Origin: Candidatus Thorarchaeota archaeon
Lineage (GTDB): Archaea > Asgardarchaeota > Thorarchaeia > Thorarchaeales > Thorarchaeaceae
Length of the DNA: 64,000 nucleotides
NCBI GenBank assembly: GCA_011365025.1
Contig: RDOF01000010.1
Coordinates: forward strand, 20,386 to 84,385
Direction of reading: 5' to 3'
The notes beneath the pieces were generated by a model. The model saw nothing but the letters and a program-made list of their open reading frames with translations. It was not told the origin of the DNA and did no database searches. Of this stretch, positions 35,871 through 46,500 are shown one piece after another. Both the position numbers and the translations under genes were made by a program. Every line of letters starts with the position of its first letter. Position 1 is the stretch's first letter.

Positions 35871-37133
35871 TTGGCCGTCAGTTTAATCGGAGCTGCCATT
35901 GATATAGGGACATCACATGTTACGATTCAACTAGTTGATTTGAATTCAGGCAATCTACTAAAAAAATGGAGATTTCCGAATCCACAGCAGGCTGCCGGTT
36001 TCGATGTCATCTCAAGAATCAGACACTCACTTCAGGATTCTTCTAATGCAAAGAAGATGACAATAATGATTCGTGAGGCAGTGCGCTCCGAAGCCGAAAA
36101 ATCTCTAAAAGCACTAGGGCTCAGAAATTCGTCTCTGGATTCAATTGTCATCGTTGGCAATACCGTAATGCATCATTTCTTCTTTGATCTTCCTGTCAGG
36201 TCTCTAATCAAACCTCCGTACAAAGCAGAACATAAATCTGCGATTCTTACATCAGGTGCCGACATTGGCTTTCCATGTTTTGAAAAGGCAGAGGTGTATT
36301 CACCGCCTGTAGTCGAATCTTATGTTGGCCCAGATGCATTGATGCTATTGCTTACTTCCGGTATGCATCAAGATGCAACCAGTGCCGTCGCTGCAGATGT
36401 AGGCACCAATACAGAGATTATAGTGAATCACAATGATGTGCTTTGGATTGCCTCGGCGGCCTCAGGTCCTGCATTTGAGGGCATGTCGATGGAGTGTGGT
36501 ATGTCATCTGAAGAAGGTGCCATTTCCAAGGTTCGAATTGATTCCTCGGGTCGCCCTATCATCAGTGTTATTGGAGATGTTCGTCCCAAAGGTATCTGCG
36601 GTTCCGGTGCAATCTCAGCGATGGCGGGTTTGCTTGATTTAGGCCTTATGAACACTCGTGGATCACTTGTTGCGAAAGAAAAATCTCCGTGGTTTCTTGA
36701 GTTTCAAGGCGGGCTGAAGCTTATTCTCTCTCAAGCTACAACTACTGAAACTGGAAAGCCATTATTTCTCTCACAGATAGATCTAAGACAACTGCAGCTC
36801 TCAAAGGCCGCTATTTGCGCGGTCACAAGATTGCTGCTTGAACGAGCCAAATGCGAGTATAATGAGGTCTTGCGGCTCTTCCTTACTGGTGCCTTTGGCT
36901 CTGAGTTGAATCCGCGCGATGCATTCAGAATTGGTCTTTTCCCAAGGCTACCCCACGCAGAGATTGAGCAAATGAGTAGTGGTGCTGTAAGGGGTGCCAC
37001 TCGAGTACTGCTGGAGCAGCATCTGAGAGTGGATATTGAGGATGCAGCGCGACGGCTTCGATACCTCGAGCTAACAGATGATTCTGATTTCCATCGTTTG
37101 AATCTCGAGTCTCAATTCTTTCCTGATACCTAG
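35871..37133 (+). CDS. ASKHA-domain protein like corrinoid reductive activators (RACo/RamA), lacking Fe-S domain
   Basis: A 420-residue protein with the actin-like ASKHA fold: AIDIGTSHVTIQLVDL (phosphate loop 1), VAADVGTNTEIIVNH (phosphate loop 2), GICGSGAI and LTGAFGSELNPRDA. These match the ATP-dependent activators that reduce cob(II)alamin in methyltransferases. Such proteins normally carry an N-terminal [2Fe-2S] domain or, in RamA, C-terminal ferredoxin clusters. Here the chain starts directly at the ASKHA fold and has no Cys cluster, so electron delivery must come from another protein, or the role differs. The start is a TTG with a GGGG-containing site. The stop overlaps the convergent PPAT stop by 4 bp. 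Confidence 0.82.
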   Translation: MAVSLIGAAIDIGTSHVTIQLVDLNSGNLLKKWRFPNPQQAAGFDVISRIRHSLQDSSNAKKMTIMIREAVRSEAEKSLKALGLRNSSLDSIVIVGNTVMHHFFFDLPVRSLIKPPYKAEHKSAILTSGADIGFPCFEKAEVYSPPVVESYVGPDALMLLLTSGMHQDATSAVAADVGTNTEIIVNHNDVLWIASAASGPAFEGMSMECGMSSEEGAISKVRIDSSGRPIISVIGDVRPKGICGSGAISAMAGLLDLGLMNTRGSLVAKEKSPWFLEFQGGLKLILSQATTTETGKPLFLSQIDLRQLQLSKAAICAVTRLLLERAKCEYNEVLRLFLTGAFGSELNPRDAFRIGLFPRLPHAEIEQMSSGAVRGATRVLLEQHLRVDIEDAARRLRYLELTDDSDFHRLNLESQFFPDT

Positions 37134-37621
37134 TATACTAAATCTGCTTCTGCGAATTCCTCGCCATCTCTGATTCTTGATGATGAGAGAGGTCGACCAT
37201 CCTTGGTTCGAACCCTAGGTATGACAATTATGTGGAATCGCCGAAGTCCGTTTTCAGCGCGCTTCTCATTTATATCAAAGGCATTCTGAACCACCTTAAT
37301 TTCATCGGAGATAATGAGGGCTTCCAAATCCTCCATCTTATCAGCTCCACCTTCTCTGGTGCTGATTGGAAAAATCGAGCCGCGTCTTGAATCGCACTCT
37401 GTTTCAATGAAGGACTGCAACATCTTATATCGCTCATCAAATCCTTGGATGAGATTCCGGTTAGCTTTTGACTTTAGCATCTCATCTGTTGTTAAGCCAA
37501 TTGTAACTGATTCTCCAAGCCCAAAGGCGCTTCTGAGGAGGTGCTTATGTCCTTCATGCAGATGATCAAAGGTTCCAGCAAAAACAACCTTTCTGTACAT
37601 CCATTTGTCTTTCCTAAGCAT
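37130..37621 (-). CDS. coaD: Phosphopantetheine adenylyltransferase, archaeal type
   Basis: Cytidylyltransferase-like enzyme making dephospho-CoA from 4'-phosphopantetheine and ATP. It has the HxGH-type motif GTFDHLHEGHKHLL and the C-terminal SSSRIRDGE (ISSTxxR-like). Length (163 aa) fits the archaeal form. The first ATG at 37621 follows GGGGTGAGATA, a close match to the ribosome site; an internal ATG at 37600 is less well placed. The stop codon (TAG) lies in the palindrome CTAG shared with the opposing gene's stop. Confidence 0.93.
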   Translation of the reverse strand: MLRKDKWMYRKVVFAGTFDHLHEGHKHLLRSAFGLGESVTIGLTTDEMLKSKANRNLIQGFDERYKMLQSFIETECDSRRGSIFPISTREGGADKMEDLEALIISDEIKVVQNAFDINEKRAENGLRRFHIIVIPRVRTKDGRPLSSSRIRDGEEFAEADLVY

Positions 37622-37669
37622 TATCTCACCCCAGTAACTGGACTAATCTGCATCGTAGTTGATCAGATA

Positions 37670-39673
37670 CTAGGCCTCTCGTAGATCAAGGAGTCCCGCC
37701 TCTGCCAAGTCGCGAGCCATGTCAATCATTACTTTGCTGTCAATATAGCCAAATTGGAAAGAAAGCGCATCCCAGATTTCTTCTAGGCTTGTCCAATCCA
37801 CGGCGAGATTCAGCATCTCATCTATGCTCTCAAACACCTTTTGGCCATGACCCTTTCCCTCAAGATACTTCGGTTCCTTGTGGGCCAGTCTTTCAAGTAC
37901 TATGCCAAGGTCCATTGCATACTTGAATTTTCTCTTGACCTCGATACCAAGCGGCTCCGCGCGTAAATCAATGTGCTCGTCCTTCACGGCCTCAAGTCCG
38001 ACTTCCGCACACGCGCCTTCGTAGGCTTTCCGTGCCACGACCATCTCTGTGGTGTATACCATTTGAAGACTGGTTTTGAGTGCGTCTCGCACTGCTCTCG
38101 TTTCCGTGATGAGTTTCCATTCCTTCTCTGCTTGATCAAGAGTCGCTAAGCCCAAGTTCTGAGCATGACCAAGCCAACGAAGCACTCTGGGGTAGACCTC
38201 CTCTGGATTGCCAATGCATCTTGCTAATTGAGTCACTCCTTTTTCGACGACCGCCCTCATCAGCTCGGAGAATTCATTTCTCGTTAGAGTAAGAAGCTGT
38301 TCTTTGCAAACATGTTTTGGCATTGCATAGCTAAGGGCAATGAGCGCAACCACTCTGGATGCGAAGGCCATTTGAATCGGGTCGATTTTGTCAATTGTGT
38401 CAGTTGACGTATGGTAGAATCTGTCTGGAAACTGGCCAAGCATTACCGAGGGAATTCCAACGGTTGAGTCTGTGAACATGAAGTGATCACTGCCCGCGGA
38501 ATAGGTTTCGTACGCAACTGGCAAAGGGCACATAGTCCCGCCTTGCTCCCGAGTTGGTTTCCTTCTTGCTTCCGTTTCCATCCAGTATCTTGCAACATTG
38601 TTGAAAGTAGTTGGCAACGAATAGGGTGTCCGATAGACATGGAAGACTGAGCCTGATTTGGCCGGGTTGGCTCCTACCATGTCGGCGTTTACTACGCCAA
38701 TACATCGCTCAAGCAGTTCTTGCTCATTATGAATGAAGGGAATCGTTCCTGACCATTCCGGCATCCAGATGAACCGAATTGAATACTCCAACTTCGGAAT
38801 TGTTCCCTCGACCAGAAGTGCGGAGATGGTTCTTAGAGCCTCCAAAATGGCTCCGCTGCCTGATGCATTATCATTGGCGCCAGGATGGGGATGACATATG
38901 TGTCCCATGACCCAGATTTCCTTACTCGTGTCATCGCCCTCAAGAAGAGCAGAAAGCACTTCGACTTTTCCTTCACCTAGTTTTGCATCAACTTTCGCCC
39001 TTACCTTGACGGTCTTTCCTTCCTCAAGCCATTTCTTGATTTGAAGGCCATCTGCTTGAGTGAGTGAGAACCCAAAGCCAGTGGCTTTGTCTTCTCCAGG
39101 GTTTGGCCAGAATGCATCATATCTCCTTATGCTGGCAATCTCGTCATTTCCTGAAGTTGGGATGTACGTTAGTACGCCTGATGCTCCTGCGTTAATCATC
39201 AAGGATTTGTGTACTCGTCTGGCGCGATTCTCGGTCAGGACTATTTTGCCCTTGATATCTTTGCCTTCCCAATCCGCAGGTTTTGCTCCCTTGCCAACAA
39301 AAGCAACTTCTGATTCCATCTCAGCAGATCGTGAATGAGCTATCAGGCTTATTGGTTCTGCAGCGAAGTCTGCAAGTATTTTCCTCTCGGGTTCAATTAG
39401 CTCCAGAACACCGGATTTCGGATACCATCCGTATGGTGCATTCCACAGTTCTATTGCGGACTTGCCATCAGCTGGATACTCGAAAATCTTGACTGCCGCA
39501 TTGGATATTTTCTCTATCTCTTGCTTCACGTAGTGAATTGCGTTGTGGATTCCTGGGCTTCCCTGAATCCTATGAAATGTGGATATCCCTGCAACGTAGT
39601 CTACAGCACTGATTCCCGATATTCTCTTGAAGACAGAATCAACAATGTCATCCGGCAACATATCGCCTTTCAC
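37670..39673 (-). CDS. M28-like aminopeptidase with PA domain
   Basis: A 667-residue zinc peptidase. A PA-type insert (EVAFVGKGAKP, GKIVLTENRARRVHKSLM) lies at about 120-190. The catalytic part has GHICHPHPGANDNASGSG (H258/H261, D268), the general base Glu in PEWSGT (E306), an Asp ligand in NADMVG (D331) and a His in YHTSTDTID (~427). This pattern resembles M28/DUF4910-type peptidases. A C-terminal helical region (~470-667) is of unknown role. There is no signal peptide, so it is cytoplasmic and probably acts in peptide degradation. It lies directly beside coaD, transcribed in the same direction. Confidence 0.86.
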   Translation of the reverse strand: MKGDMLPDDIVDSVFKRISGISAVDYVAGISTFHRIQGSPGIHNAIHYVKQEIEKISNAAVKIFEYPADGKSAIELWNAPYGWYPKSGVLELIEPERKILADFAAEPISLIAHSRSAEMESEVAFVGKGAKPADWEGKDIKGKIVLTENRARRVHKSLMINAGASGVLTYIPTSGNDEIASIRRYDAFWPNPGEDKATGFGFSLTQADGLQIKKWLEEGKTVKVRAKVDAKLGEGKVEVLSALLEGDDTSKEIWVMGHICHPHPGANDNASGSGAILEALRTISALLVEGTIPKLEYSIRFIWMPEWSGTIPFIHNEQELLERCIGVVNADMVGANPAKSGSVFHVYRTPYSLPTTFNNVARYWMETEARRKPTREQGGTMCPLPVAYETYSAGSDHFMFTDSTVGIPSVMLGQFPDRFYHTSTDTIDKIDPIQMAFASRVVALIALSYAMPKHVCKEQLLTLTRNEFSELMRAVVEKGVTQLARCIGNPEEVYPRVLRWLGHAQNLGLATLDQAEKEWKLITETRAVRDALKTSLQMVYTTEMVVARKAYEGACAEVGLEAVKDEHIDLRAEPLGIEVKRKFKYAMDLGIVLERLAHKEPKYLEGKGHGQKVFESIDEMLNLAVDWTSLEEIWDALSFQFGYIDSKVMIDMARDLAEAGLLDLREA

Positions 39674-39809
39674 CTTCTCTGACTGTGCAAACGTGACATA
39701 AGTAGTCTGCTACTGTGGTATATTGTCGTTTCTTCAGAAAGAAAATGGATTTGGGCTGGAAATGGCAATTTCCTAGCCCACGAAAATATGTTTAGAAACA
39801 ACTTGGAAT

Positions 39810-40301
39810 CTATTCACGTCTTCCAAGCTGTGCATCAAGCATGAAGAGCGCGTTTGTGGCGTCACCAATCTTCTTGAGCAGGTCTGCAACCTTCTTTGTT
39901 TGTTCCTCTTCTTCAATCTGTTCATTATAGAACCAGTTCAGGAGGGTCATGGCGGCTCTGTCTGATTCTTTCTCAGCAATTTCGCCAATTTTGTTGATTC
40001 TTGAGGTTACTTCCAACTCGTGCTTGTATGCATCTTCCCATGCTTCTAGAGGTGAGGTCCACTCAGTCTTTGGTCCCTTAATCGGTGCCAATAGAACTCT
40101 GCCTCCACGTTCAATGACATGTTTCCAGAATCTCTCGGCATGTTCGTACTCCTCTTTCGCTTGGATTTTCATCCAGTGAGCCATCCCATCAAGCAAGTTT
40201 TCCTCGAAATAGGATGCCATTGAGAGGTAGATATAGCCGCTATAAAGCTCGAAGTTGATTTGGTCGTTTATAGCACCTTGTAGTTCTTTGGTAATCTCCA
40301 T
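39810..40301 (-). CDS. ftn: Ferritin
   Basis: A 163-residue iron-storage protein with four-helix ferritin fold. Di-iron ligands are visible: E in INFELYSGYIYL, the E-x-x-H in KEEYEHAERF, and E in EQIEEEEQ. It oxidises Fe2+ and stores it in a 24-mer shell. The ATG at 40301 follows GAGGAGATC at good spacing; the 8 open codons upstream are outside the fold. A 6-bp inverted repeat (40318-40331) covers the predicted transcription start. Confidence 0.95.
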   Translation of the reverse strand: MEITKELQGAINDQINFELYSGYIYLSMASYFEENLLDGMAHWMKIQAKEEYEHAERFWKHVIERGGRVLLAPIKGPKTEWTSPLEAWEDAYKHELEVTSRINKIGEIAEKESDRAAMTLLNWFYNEQIEEEEQTKKVADLLKKIGDATNALFMLDAQLGRRE

Positions 40302-40317
40302 TATGATCTCCTCGACA

Positions 40318-40331
40318 CGGTGCAAGCACCG
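40318..40331. promoter_or_regulatory. Inverted repeat at the ferritin transcription start
   Basis: CGGTGC-AA-GCACCG is a perfect 6-bp inverted repeat located between a TATA-like AAATTTACTA (minus strand, about 40343-40352) and the ferritin start at 40301. Its position at the expected transcription start suits a repressor-type operator, plausibly metal-dependent. A leader hairpin is an alternative. Confidence 0.45.
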
Positions 40332-40472
40332 GATTCTTCACGATAGTAAATTTCTGCTGATTTCATTGATATACGTTTCGTTATGACGAGACTCCTCTTC
40401 GTTCGTGCGACGAACCTTTTTGTATCATCCAGTGATATGTTGTCGTTCAGTACAAGTCAAGGTGTTGTCCGA

Positions 40473-43283
40473 ATGGCTGCCATCAATCTGCTAACCCTCA
40501 TCTTCGAGTTACTCTCTCCCCTTGTTGTTACACTGCTGTATCTAACATTCTTTGGCAAGCGGCGTAGCAAATTCATAGAGGCGTTCATTGTACTTATGTA
40601 CGTCAAGACAGTTTCCACATTCATTTACTACCTGTGGTACCTTCAGGTTTCCGTTCCAAGCTATTTTGATGCCGGCATAGACGGTATTGGTCTTGGATGG
40701 CAATTCCTGATGGACTTCATTTTTCAGTTCGTTTACACCCTTCAGGAGTACCTCACTTGGGTAATGGTTTCATTCTTTGCAGTTCTATTTGGCATGATTG
40801 TTCTGGCTCTGAAATTGACACTGCAAGATCCAGTCAAGATGAGATTCAAGAATGTCATTAAAAGAGTCGTTGGTAGTGAGCCAGAAAGTGATGGCTATTC
40901 AGGTCTTAGAGACCGTCTTGAGGACATCAAATTCGAAGGTGTCGAACCCCAGCCATTAGATCCCGAAGTGCAGGCAACTGCATGGCGACAGGCCTGGAGG
41001 GATTACTTGATTATTGGGTTGGCAACTCTGCTCCCCTCAATTGGAGCCTACATGGGCAATGTTGTGGCGTACACGATGTATCTCGCTGGACATCCAGATG
41101 CATTAGCGGTTCTCCCTGATCCCTATGTTATAGGAGTTCTCATTTTCTTGACCTGGATTTACCGATTTGGATATACCGGCTCCAATCGAATCGCTAGAGG
41201 TTCCGGAATCAAATTGGGCAACCGCGACTTGGGTGGTGAGATGATGCGTGGTGTCCTTGGGTGGTTCTTCAGGCTGAACATCATTCTCTCACTTGTTTTC
41301 ATCTATCTCAATATTAGCGACGCGCTGACCTCACCAATCCTGCTTTCGGCAGGAGCAGGATGGACCGGCCTTGCACCAGATGAGATTCTGTTCTACGTTG
41401 GACTCTATTTCCGTGACGGCATAATGCAAGCATTTCCGCCAATCCTCTTTGCAATCATTATTCTGCCCTTGGTTGAGGACTTTGCCGTTGTTCTGTACAA
41501 GAAGGTCTTCGAAGGAGTAACGCGCGTTAGAAGCCGAACATGGGGATTCAACCCTAGACGAATTATCAAGAACTTAGGTGCCTCTGTATCAACAGGTTTC
41601 TTGATAACCGGCGCCTTCATTGGAGCAGTGATGGCTGTAACGTTGAACTACGCCAGAACCGTTCTTGCTACCTACGAGTTCTGGCCAGTTGGAGTGGAGG
41701 GACAAGTGGCAAATGATTTGTCCTATCCGGCAGGCAATGTGGCCCTGATTCCCCCCACAATCTGGATTCTGATGATGCTGGCAATTCCCTTTGCATCAAT
41801 GCTTCTTCTTGGCTTAATTGGACACTTTGTTCGCACAAGGGTTGACGTGAGTTCTGAAGGCTTCGCCCTATTCTCTGGCCTGACGGTTTCTATAGCTACT
41901 TGGTTAATTACTTGGCCCGGTATGGACTATATCCTGAACGTCCTGCCAACGCCTGCTACAATTGCCGGTGAGACCTTCTATCGGCTTAGACCCGTAATAT
42001 ATCTCCCACAGGCTGACCAGCTGCTTTTCAGGCTGGCTTCTCAATTCGTGGTGAATCTGCCAATCTATGTATTCACTGTGCTTTTCATTCTGTACTTCTT
42101 CCAGTTTCGAGAGAGATGGAAAGTCCAGATCGGAGAAGTTTCCGGTCCATTATTGAATGTCCAGAGGTCTGACATCTATCAGGTTCTTGGTCTCTTCTTT
42201 GGTGGATTGATTCTCTCTATTGTGGGAGTCTGGATTGTCACCTTCATAATAGACCCCGCCTTGATGACCAATACATTACTTGGGCTTTTCTCGGAGATAG
42301 GTGATCCAAATGGATTGGAGGGTGTTCTGGCGCACTTTGCAGAAACTCAACTTAGGTCACCCTTCCTCATAATCGCAGAACACAATATGATCAGAACCCT
42401 ACTTATGCTCATTCTTGGCCCTATCTTCTGGTCTGCTGTGCTTTATGTTGCTGCAGTCAAGGAGAAGAGCAAATCAGACCATAGAAATGAAGCAATAGGC
42501 ATTCTGCTTCTACTAGTTGGGATTGTTGTTTCCTTCATCTGGACCCTCCGCGATATGCGTGTATTGGTCTTTATCCCTGCAGCGCCCTTGGACTGGAGTA
42601 TCCCCTTGGCTTTGCAGAACCCATGGACTTTTGCAGCGCATTTGGGGCTGCGAGCTGCTGTTATCTTTGGCTTCCTACTTGGAGCCTACTTCCTAGGAAC
42701 GCTTTACAAGAAATCCCGTGGCGGTTCTGCCAACGCGTATTGGTTTCCAGTTTTTCTTGCTGTATATGCTTTGGAGTATTTCATCTATGATGACCAGTTC
42801 ACAGTAATTGCCTTGTTCATTCTGCCAATGATTCTGGCTGGAGCCTACAAGATTGCACTTCGAGGCAGAGAGGAAGTTCGAAGCGAAGACTTCCTGTTGA
42901 CTTACATCCGCTTTGGTTTGATGAGCCTAGCCATAGCCGAAGTGCTATCAACCGCCCTGATTATTGGCGGTGTAAGCATCATCCGGCTCATCTTTGAAGG
43001 GTCAGCACTTCCATTCCTTGCTCAAATCTTGCCACATGCCATTATTGAGATACCAGTCTTTCTGCTTGCGGCTGCAACATCTCTGAGAATCGCAAAAGAC
43101 TTGGGCCCTCACATACAGAACGAAGAATGGTCTGCAATACCCTCGAAGACAAGAGAGCTTGTTACTGATGAGCGCACTTGGCGCACTTACGCCCTGATAG
43201 TATTCTTCCTGCTAATCTCTGCGCTTATCGAAGCGTATGTCACTCCAATCATCTTCGATTGGGTTATTGGAATGCCCGCATAA
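40473..43283 (+). CDS. Large polytopic membrane protein (936 aa)
   Basis: Not recognised. It has roughly 20 hydrophobic segments distributed along the chain, separated by short loops; the largest soluble loop (about 125-170) is charged. No signal peptide, ABC or transporter signature is apparent. Start: the frame is open from 40383, but a TATA-like GATATACG near 40368-40375 would place transcription start inside that extension, so ATG 40473 with site AAGGTG is preferred (40437 is another option). A hairpin terminator follows. The giant surface gene lies 225 nt downstream, so the two could be functionally linked, for example export or anchoring. That is inference. Confidence 0.75.
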   Translation: MAAINLLTLIFELLSPLVVTLLYLTFFGKRRSKFIEAFIVLMYVKTVSTFIYYLWYLQVSVPSYFDAGIDGIGLGWQFLMDFIFQFVYTLQEYLTWVMVSFFAVLFGMIVLALKLTLQDPVKMRFKNVIKRVVGSEPESDGYSGLRDRLEDIKFEGVEPQPLDPEVQATAWRQAWRDYLIIGLATLLPSIGAYMGNVVAYTMYLAGHPDALAVLPDPYVIGVLIFLTWIYRFGYTGSNRIARGSGIKLGNRDLGGEMMRGVLGWFFRLNIILSLVFIYLNISDALTSPILLSAGAGWTGLAPDEILFYVGLYFRDGIMQAFPPILFAIIILPLVEDFAVVLYKKVFEGVTRVRSRTWGFNPRRIIKNLGASVSTGFLITGAFIGAVMAVTLNYARTVLATYEFWPVGVEGQVANDLSYPAGNVALIPPTIWILMMLAIPFASMLLLGLIGHFVRTRVDVSSEGFALFSGLTVSIATWLITWPGMDYILNVLPTPATIAGETFYRLRPVIYLPQADQLLFRLASQFVVNLPIYVFTVLFILYFFQFRERWKVQIGEVSGPLLNVQRSDIYQVLGLFFGGLILSIVGVWIVTFIIDPALMTNTLLGLFSEIGDPNGLEGVLAHFAETQLRSPFLIIAEHNMIRTLLMLILGPIFWSAVLYVAAVKEKSKSDHRNEAIGILLLLVGIVVSFIWTLRDMRVLVFIPAAPLDWSIPLALQNPWTFAAHLGLRAAVIFGFLLGAYFLGTLYKKSRGGSANAYWFPVFLAVYALEYFIYDDQFTVIALFILPMILAGAYKIALRGREEVRSEDFLLTYIRFGLMSLAIAEVLSTALIIGGVSIIRLIFEGSALPFLAQILPHAIIEIPVFLLAAATSLRIAKDLGPHIQNEEWSAIPSKTRELVTDERTWRTYALIVFFLLISALIEAYVTPIIFDWVIGMPA

Positions 43284-43285
43284 TT

Positions 43286-43320
43286 GGCCTGCGCTTTGCA
43301 GGCCTTCTCTCTCTTTTCTT
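43286..43320 (+). terminator. Hairpin plus pyrimidine-run terminator
   Basis: GGCCTGC (43286-43292) and GCAGGCC (43298-43304) form a perfect 7-bp stem around GCTTT, followed by TTCTCTCTCTTTTCTT. It lies 3 nt after the stop of the polytopic protein gene. Confidence 0.75.
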
Positions 43321-43336
43321 GAAAACACATTCGATA

Positions 43337-43354
43337 ATATTACATAGGTAATAT
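43337..43354. promoter_or_regulatory. AT-rich inverted repeat upstream of the giant surface gene
   Basis: ATATTAC and GTAATAT form a perfect 7-bp inverted repeat with a 4-nt spacer. It sits within an AT-rich tract (43331-43385) that contains further ATTATC-type repeats. It is ~155 nt before the ATG at 43509 and may be an operator or part of the promoter. Confidence 0.4.
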
Positions 43355-43508
43355 CATACATTATCATAAATTATCTTATATTCATAGAACCGGTATTAGT
43401 CTTTAGCACAGCGCGCCGAAAGCTCGCTTCTATGGTCGACCAGAATCAAAGCCGCCTTTGCAGTCTTTGATTTATCCATTGAATTAAGGTGCGCAAGGAG
43501 ACAACAAA

Positions 43509-46500
43509 ATGCGACGAAGAGGAATCAAGCACATGCTACTTTCTCTAGTTGCTGTCACTATATTTCTCGTATCTATGTTCTCATCCGGAGTCGCCACCTC
43601 TCTTCCGCCATCAGTAGAGGAAGTAGCGCTTCAGGATTATCCCTCCTACAGGGTACTCTCCGATGATGGTCCATTCGTTCCGGAGCCAGGTACTGAGGTG
43701 TGGTGGGATCAAACATCAGACAGCACTAGTGATGAGTGGTCCTGGCACAATAGAAACTGGCTCTTTGGACCGAGACCTACCTTTGAGGTCTTCCATGAAA
43801 ACGGCACGAATCTTGACAAGAACTCCTATGCCGAGATAGGAGAGACTCTCAACATTGTGGTAACCGTGCCAAAGAACGCCTTTGGCAAAGATGCTGACCT
43901 TGGTGAGGTCAATTTCCACGGCTATCTCGAAACGCCCTATGACAACTTTACTGCGGACTTCAATCTGCGGTTCAATACATGGGACATGTATCCATGGAGT
44001 GTCTGGACCTCAACTTGGAACTACACTTTGGATCCTTGGAATCCTTTGCCTACGACCTTCATTGACCTTCACACCGGATTATGTTCCAACGCAACCGATG
44101 GTGAATCATATATCATTAATTTCGCAGTTATCTTCAATGATAATTCACCACTGGGGCTGTTTAGACTGAATATGGATGTAATGGATACCAACTGGAACAA
44201 CATTGGCTCATTCAATTATGGTTCAGGCTGGGAGTTTCAGGGAATTGCGGTTGGAATGCCTGTCGACCTAGCCTATGCAAAGACCTACAGCGGCATCTAC
44301 ACCCTTCAAAAACTTGACATGGCCGGCGACGTACTATACTCCGTTAGCCGTGGTAAGGACTTCATCATGCGTTTCAATGTAACAGGCGCTGAAGTTGACT
44401 ATGCGATGCTTGGCTTTCTAATGCCCAGCATGTCCTATGAATTGGTGAATGTAACTGGAGAACACGATGAACTCGTTACAACAAACGGCGGTTGGCAATA
44501 TGACGAGATTCTTGATACTTATGTCTGGAATGCTTCTGTAGAAGTAACTTACATGAGGCGCGTCTATGGCGACTACCTGGAACGGGTTCCCGTTCATCAT
44601 AATGTCTACGATTCTGTTTACATGATGACTTGGCAGGAAATCTATAATGAAACTACAATGGAATGGAAATGGGTGTACGACAACTTCTCCATTCCCATAA
44701 CCCGCCAATTCATTTTCAACTATAATGGGACAACTGATGACTTCACCACTAGCTATGGCTATACCTATTGGACATATACATACGATGAGGAGATGTTCTA
44801 CTACAGGTATGACGAATACACAGTCTTCGAGTCCGTTTCGGTCACGATGCCAACTTGGTACGAGCTAAATACCAGCCTATGTGATGCCCGGCAAATTGGA
44901 AGTGATTTTGTAATTGACTTCACTGGGCATTTCACAAACGAGATGAACACCGCCGATTCCTCGACACTCTTTTTCATGGACCGAGTGGTGGATTCTGATG
45001 GCTACCAGCTTTGCAGCCCAGATTGCGGAATTAATCCAAGACAGACCAGTATGGACTATCAAATGGCGAAGCAGATCTCAATTGACATTCCTGTCACCAT
45101 TGCCAAGCTTCTGAAAGAAGATGGAACCGCACCTCGTGACTATATGTTTCATGTTGGCGAGGGGGAGCCATTCATGGTTTCCGGCCGGCTTCAGGGCGGT
45201 GGAGAGTTCGCAAATGACATTGATGCAGTGCGATTCGAGCTCCATGCCTATGATAGCTACTGGACAGAGGATGAGTACGGCTGGTCGAATATCATCTACG
45301 AGATTCAATATGACATTGGTGGGATTCCCCACCTTTGGGCCTTTAATTTCACAGAAAAGCACAACTACACCTATGGTTCGTACTGGGATTACGTCCCAGT
45401 AATAATCCAGACTCCAGACGGCAGCATCACTAGTTGGCAATACATGGAAATTGAGGACTGGCATTGGGAATGGTACTATTTCAATCAGAAGACTGGTGAG
45501 TGGCAAAAAGACTACATCCAGTACAGGAGCCCTGAAACCAAGATATCGCCAGATTTCTGTACTACCCATGAATTCACCAAGTGGGTTGACAGTGGGGATC
45601 TGTACATCTCGTTCATTGTCGAGATGAATACGAACGCACCCGCGACGAACTACTGGTGGGATTTTGCCTTCATGAATAGTACATGGTATCAAGATACTTC
45701 CATGGGAATATCGGACTATGAGATACTAAGATGGGAACAAAGACCAATTTACAGCTTTGATTACTTTGGCGAGAAGGTGTTTATGGGTGGTGTCGATAGC
45801 AGCCAGCTTGCGTTCCAGTTTACAAACGGATCGCTTGGTACTGATTGGATGGTTGGAACTGAAACACCCTACATTCAGATAGATAGCGAAAAACTCCCCA
45901 TTGAAGTCCAGACCCAATATGACCCTGTCTTTGGAACCTACCAGTATGATATCCTACATTTCTCTCACTGGGATTCAGCAACAGACAGACAAATCTACTA
46001 CTACGAACTCACCAATGGGTCTCAAGTTACAGTGTCCTACCAAGACCGTGTCTACATCTACAACGTCACAAGTCGTTCGGGCGACTCCTTCCTGGCGGCC
46101 AGTAACTGGGATCAATGCTGGGACTTTGATAACTTCGGCTACTTCTACTGGATTGATATCAATGGAGCCCTTCATCAGGGTGATTCCGATTATGGGCAAT
46201 GGAACTGCGAAATAGAAATCTATGATGAGGTTCCACTTGACAATGCTGTTGATGGCTGGTACATTAAATATGGCTTTGACAGCATCATCTATGTTGATAC
46301 GTGGTGGTGGAGCAGTGCAGATGAGATGCATTATTTCCTGGATACCGAGGGCAGCATTCACGGGAAGATATGGAACGAAGCCTGCATGAGGTATCAAGTG
46401 GAGATTGATGGCATATGGTACAACTCGACTGATTTCATGCACTATGTTACTGTTGATTCTATGCAGCTCTACAATTTCAATACCCATCGTTTCTGGTACA

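Noticed and set aside
40383..40472. First 30 codons of the long frame of the polytopic protein as its true N-terminus
   Set aside because: A TATA-like sequence just upstream would place the transcription start inside it; downstream ATG has a better ribosome site.
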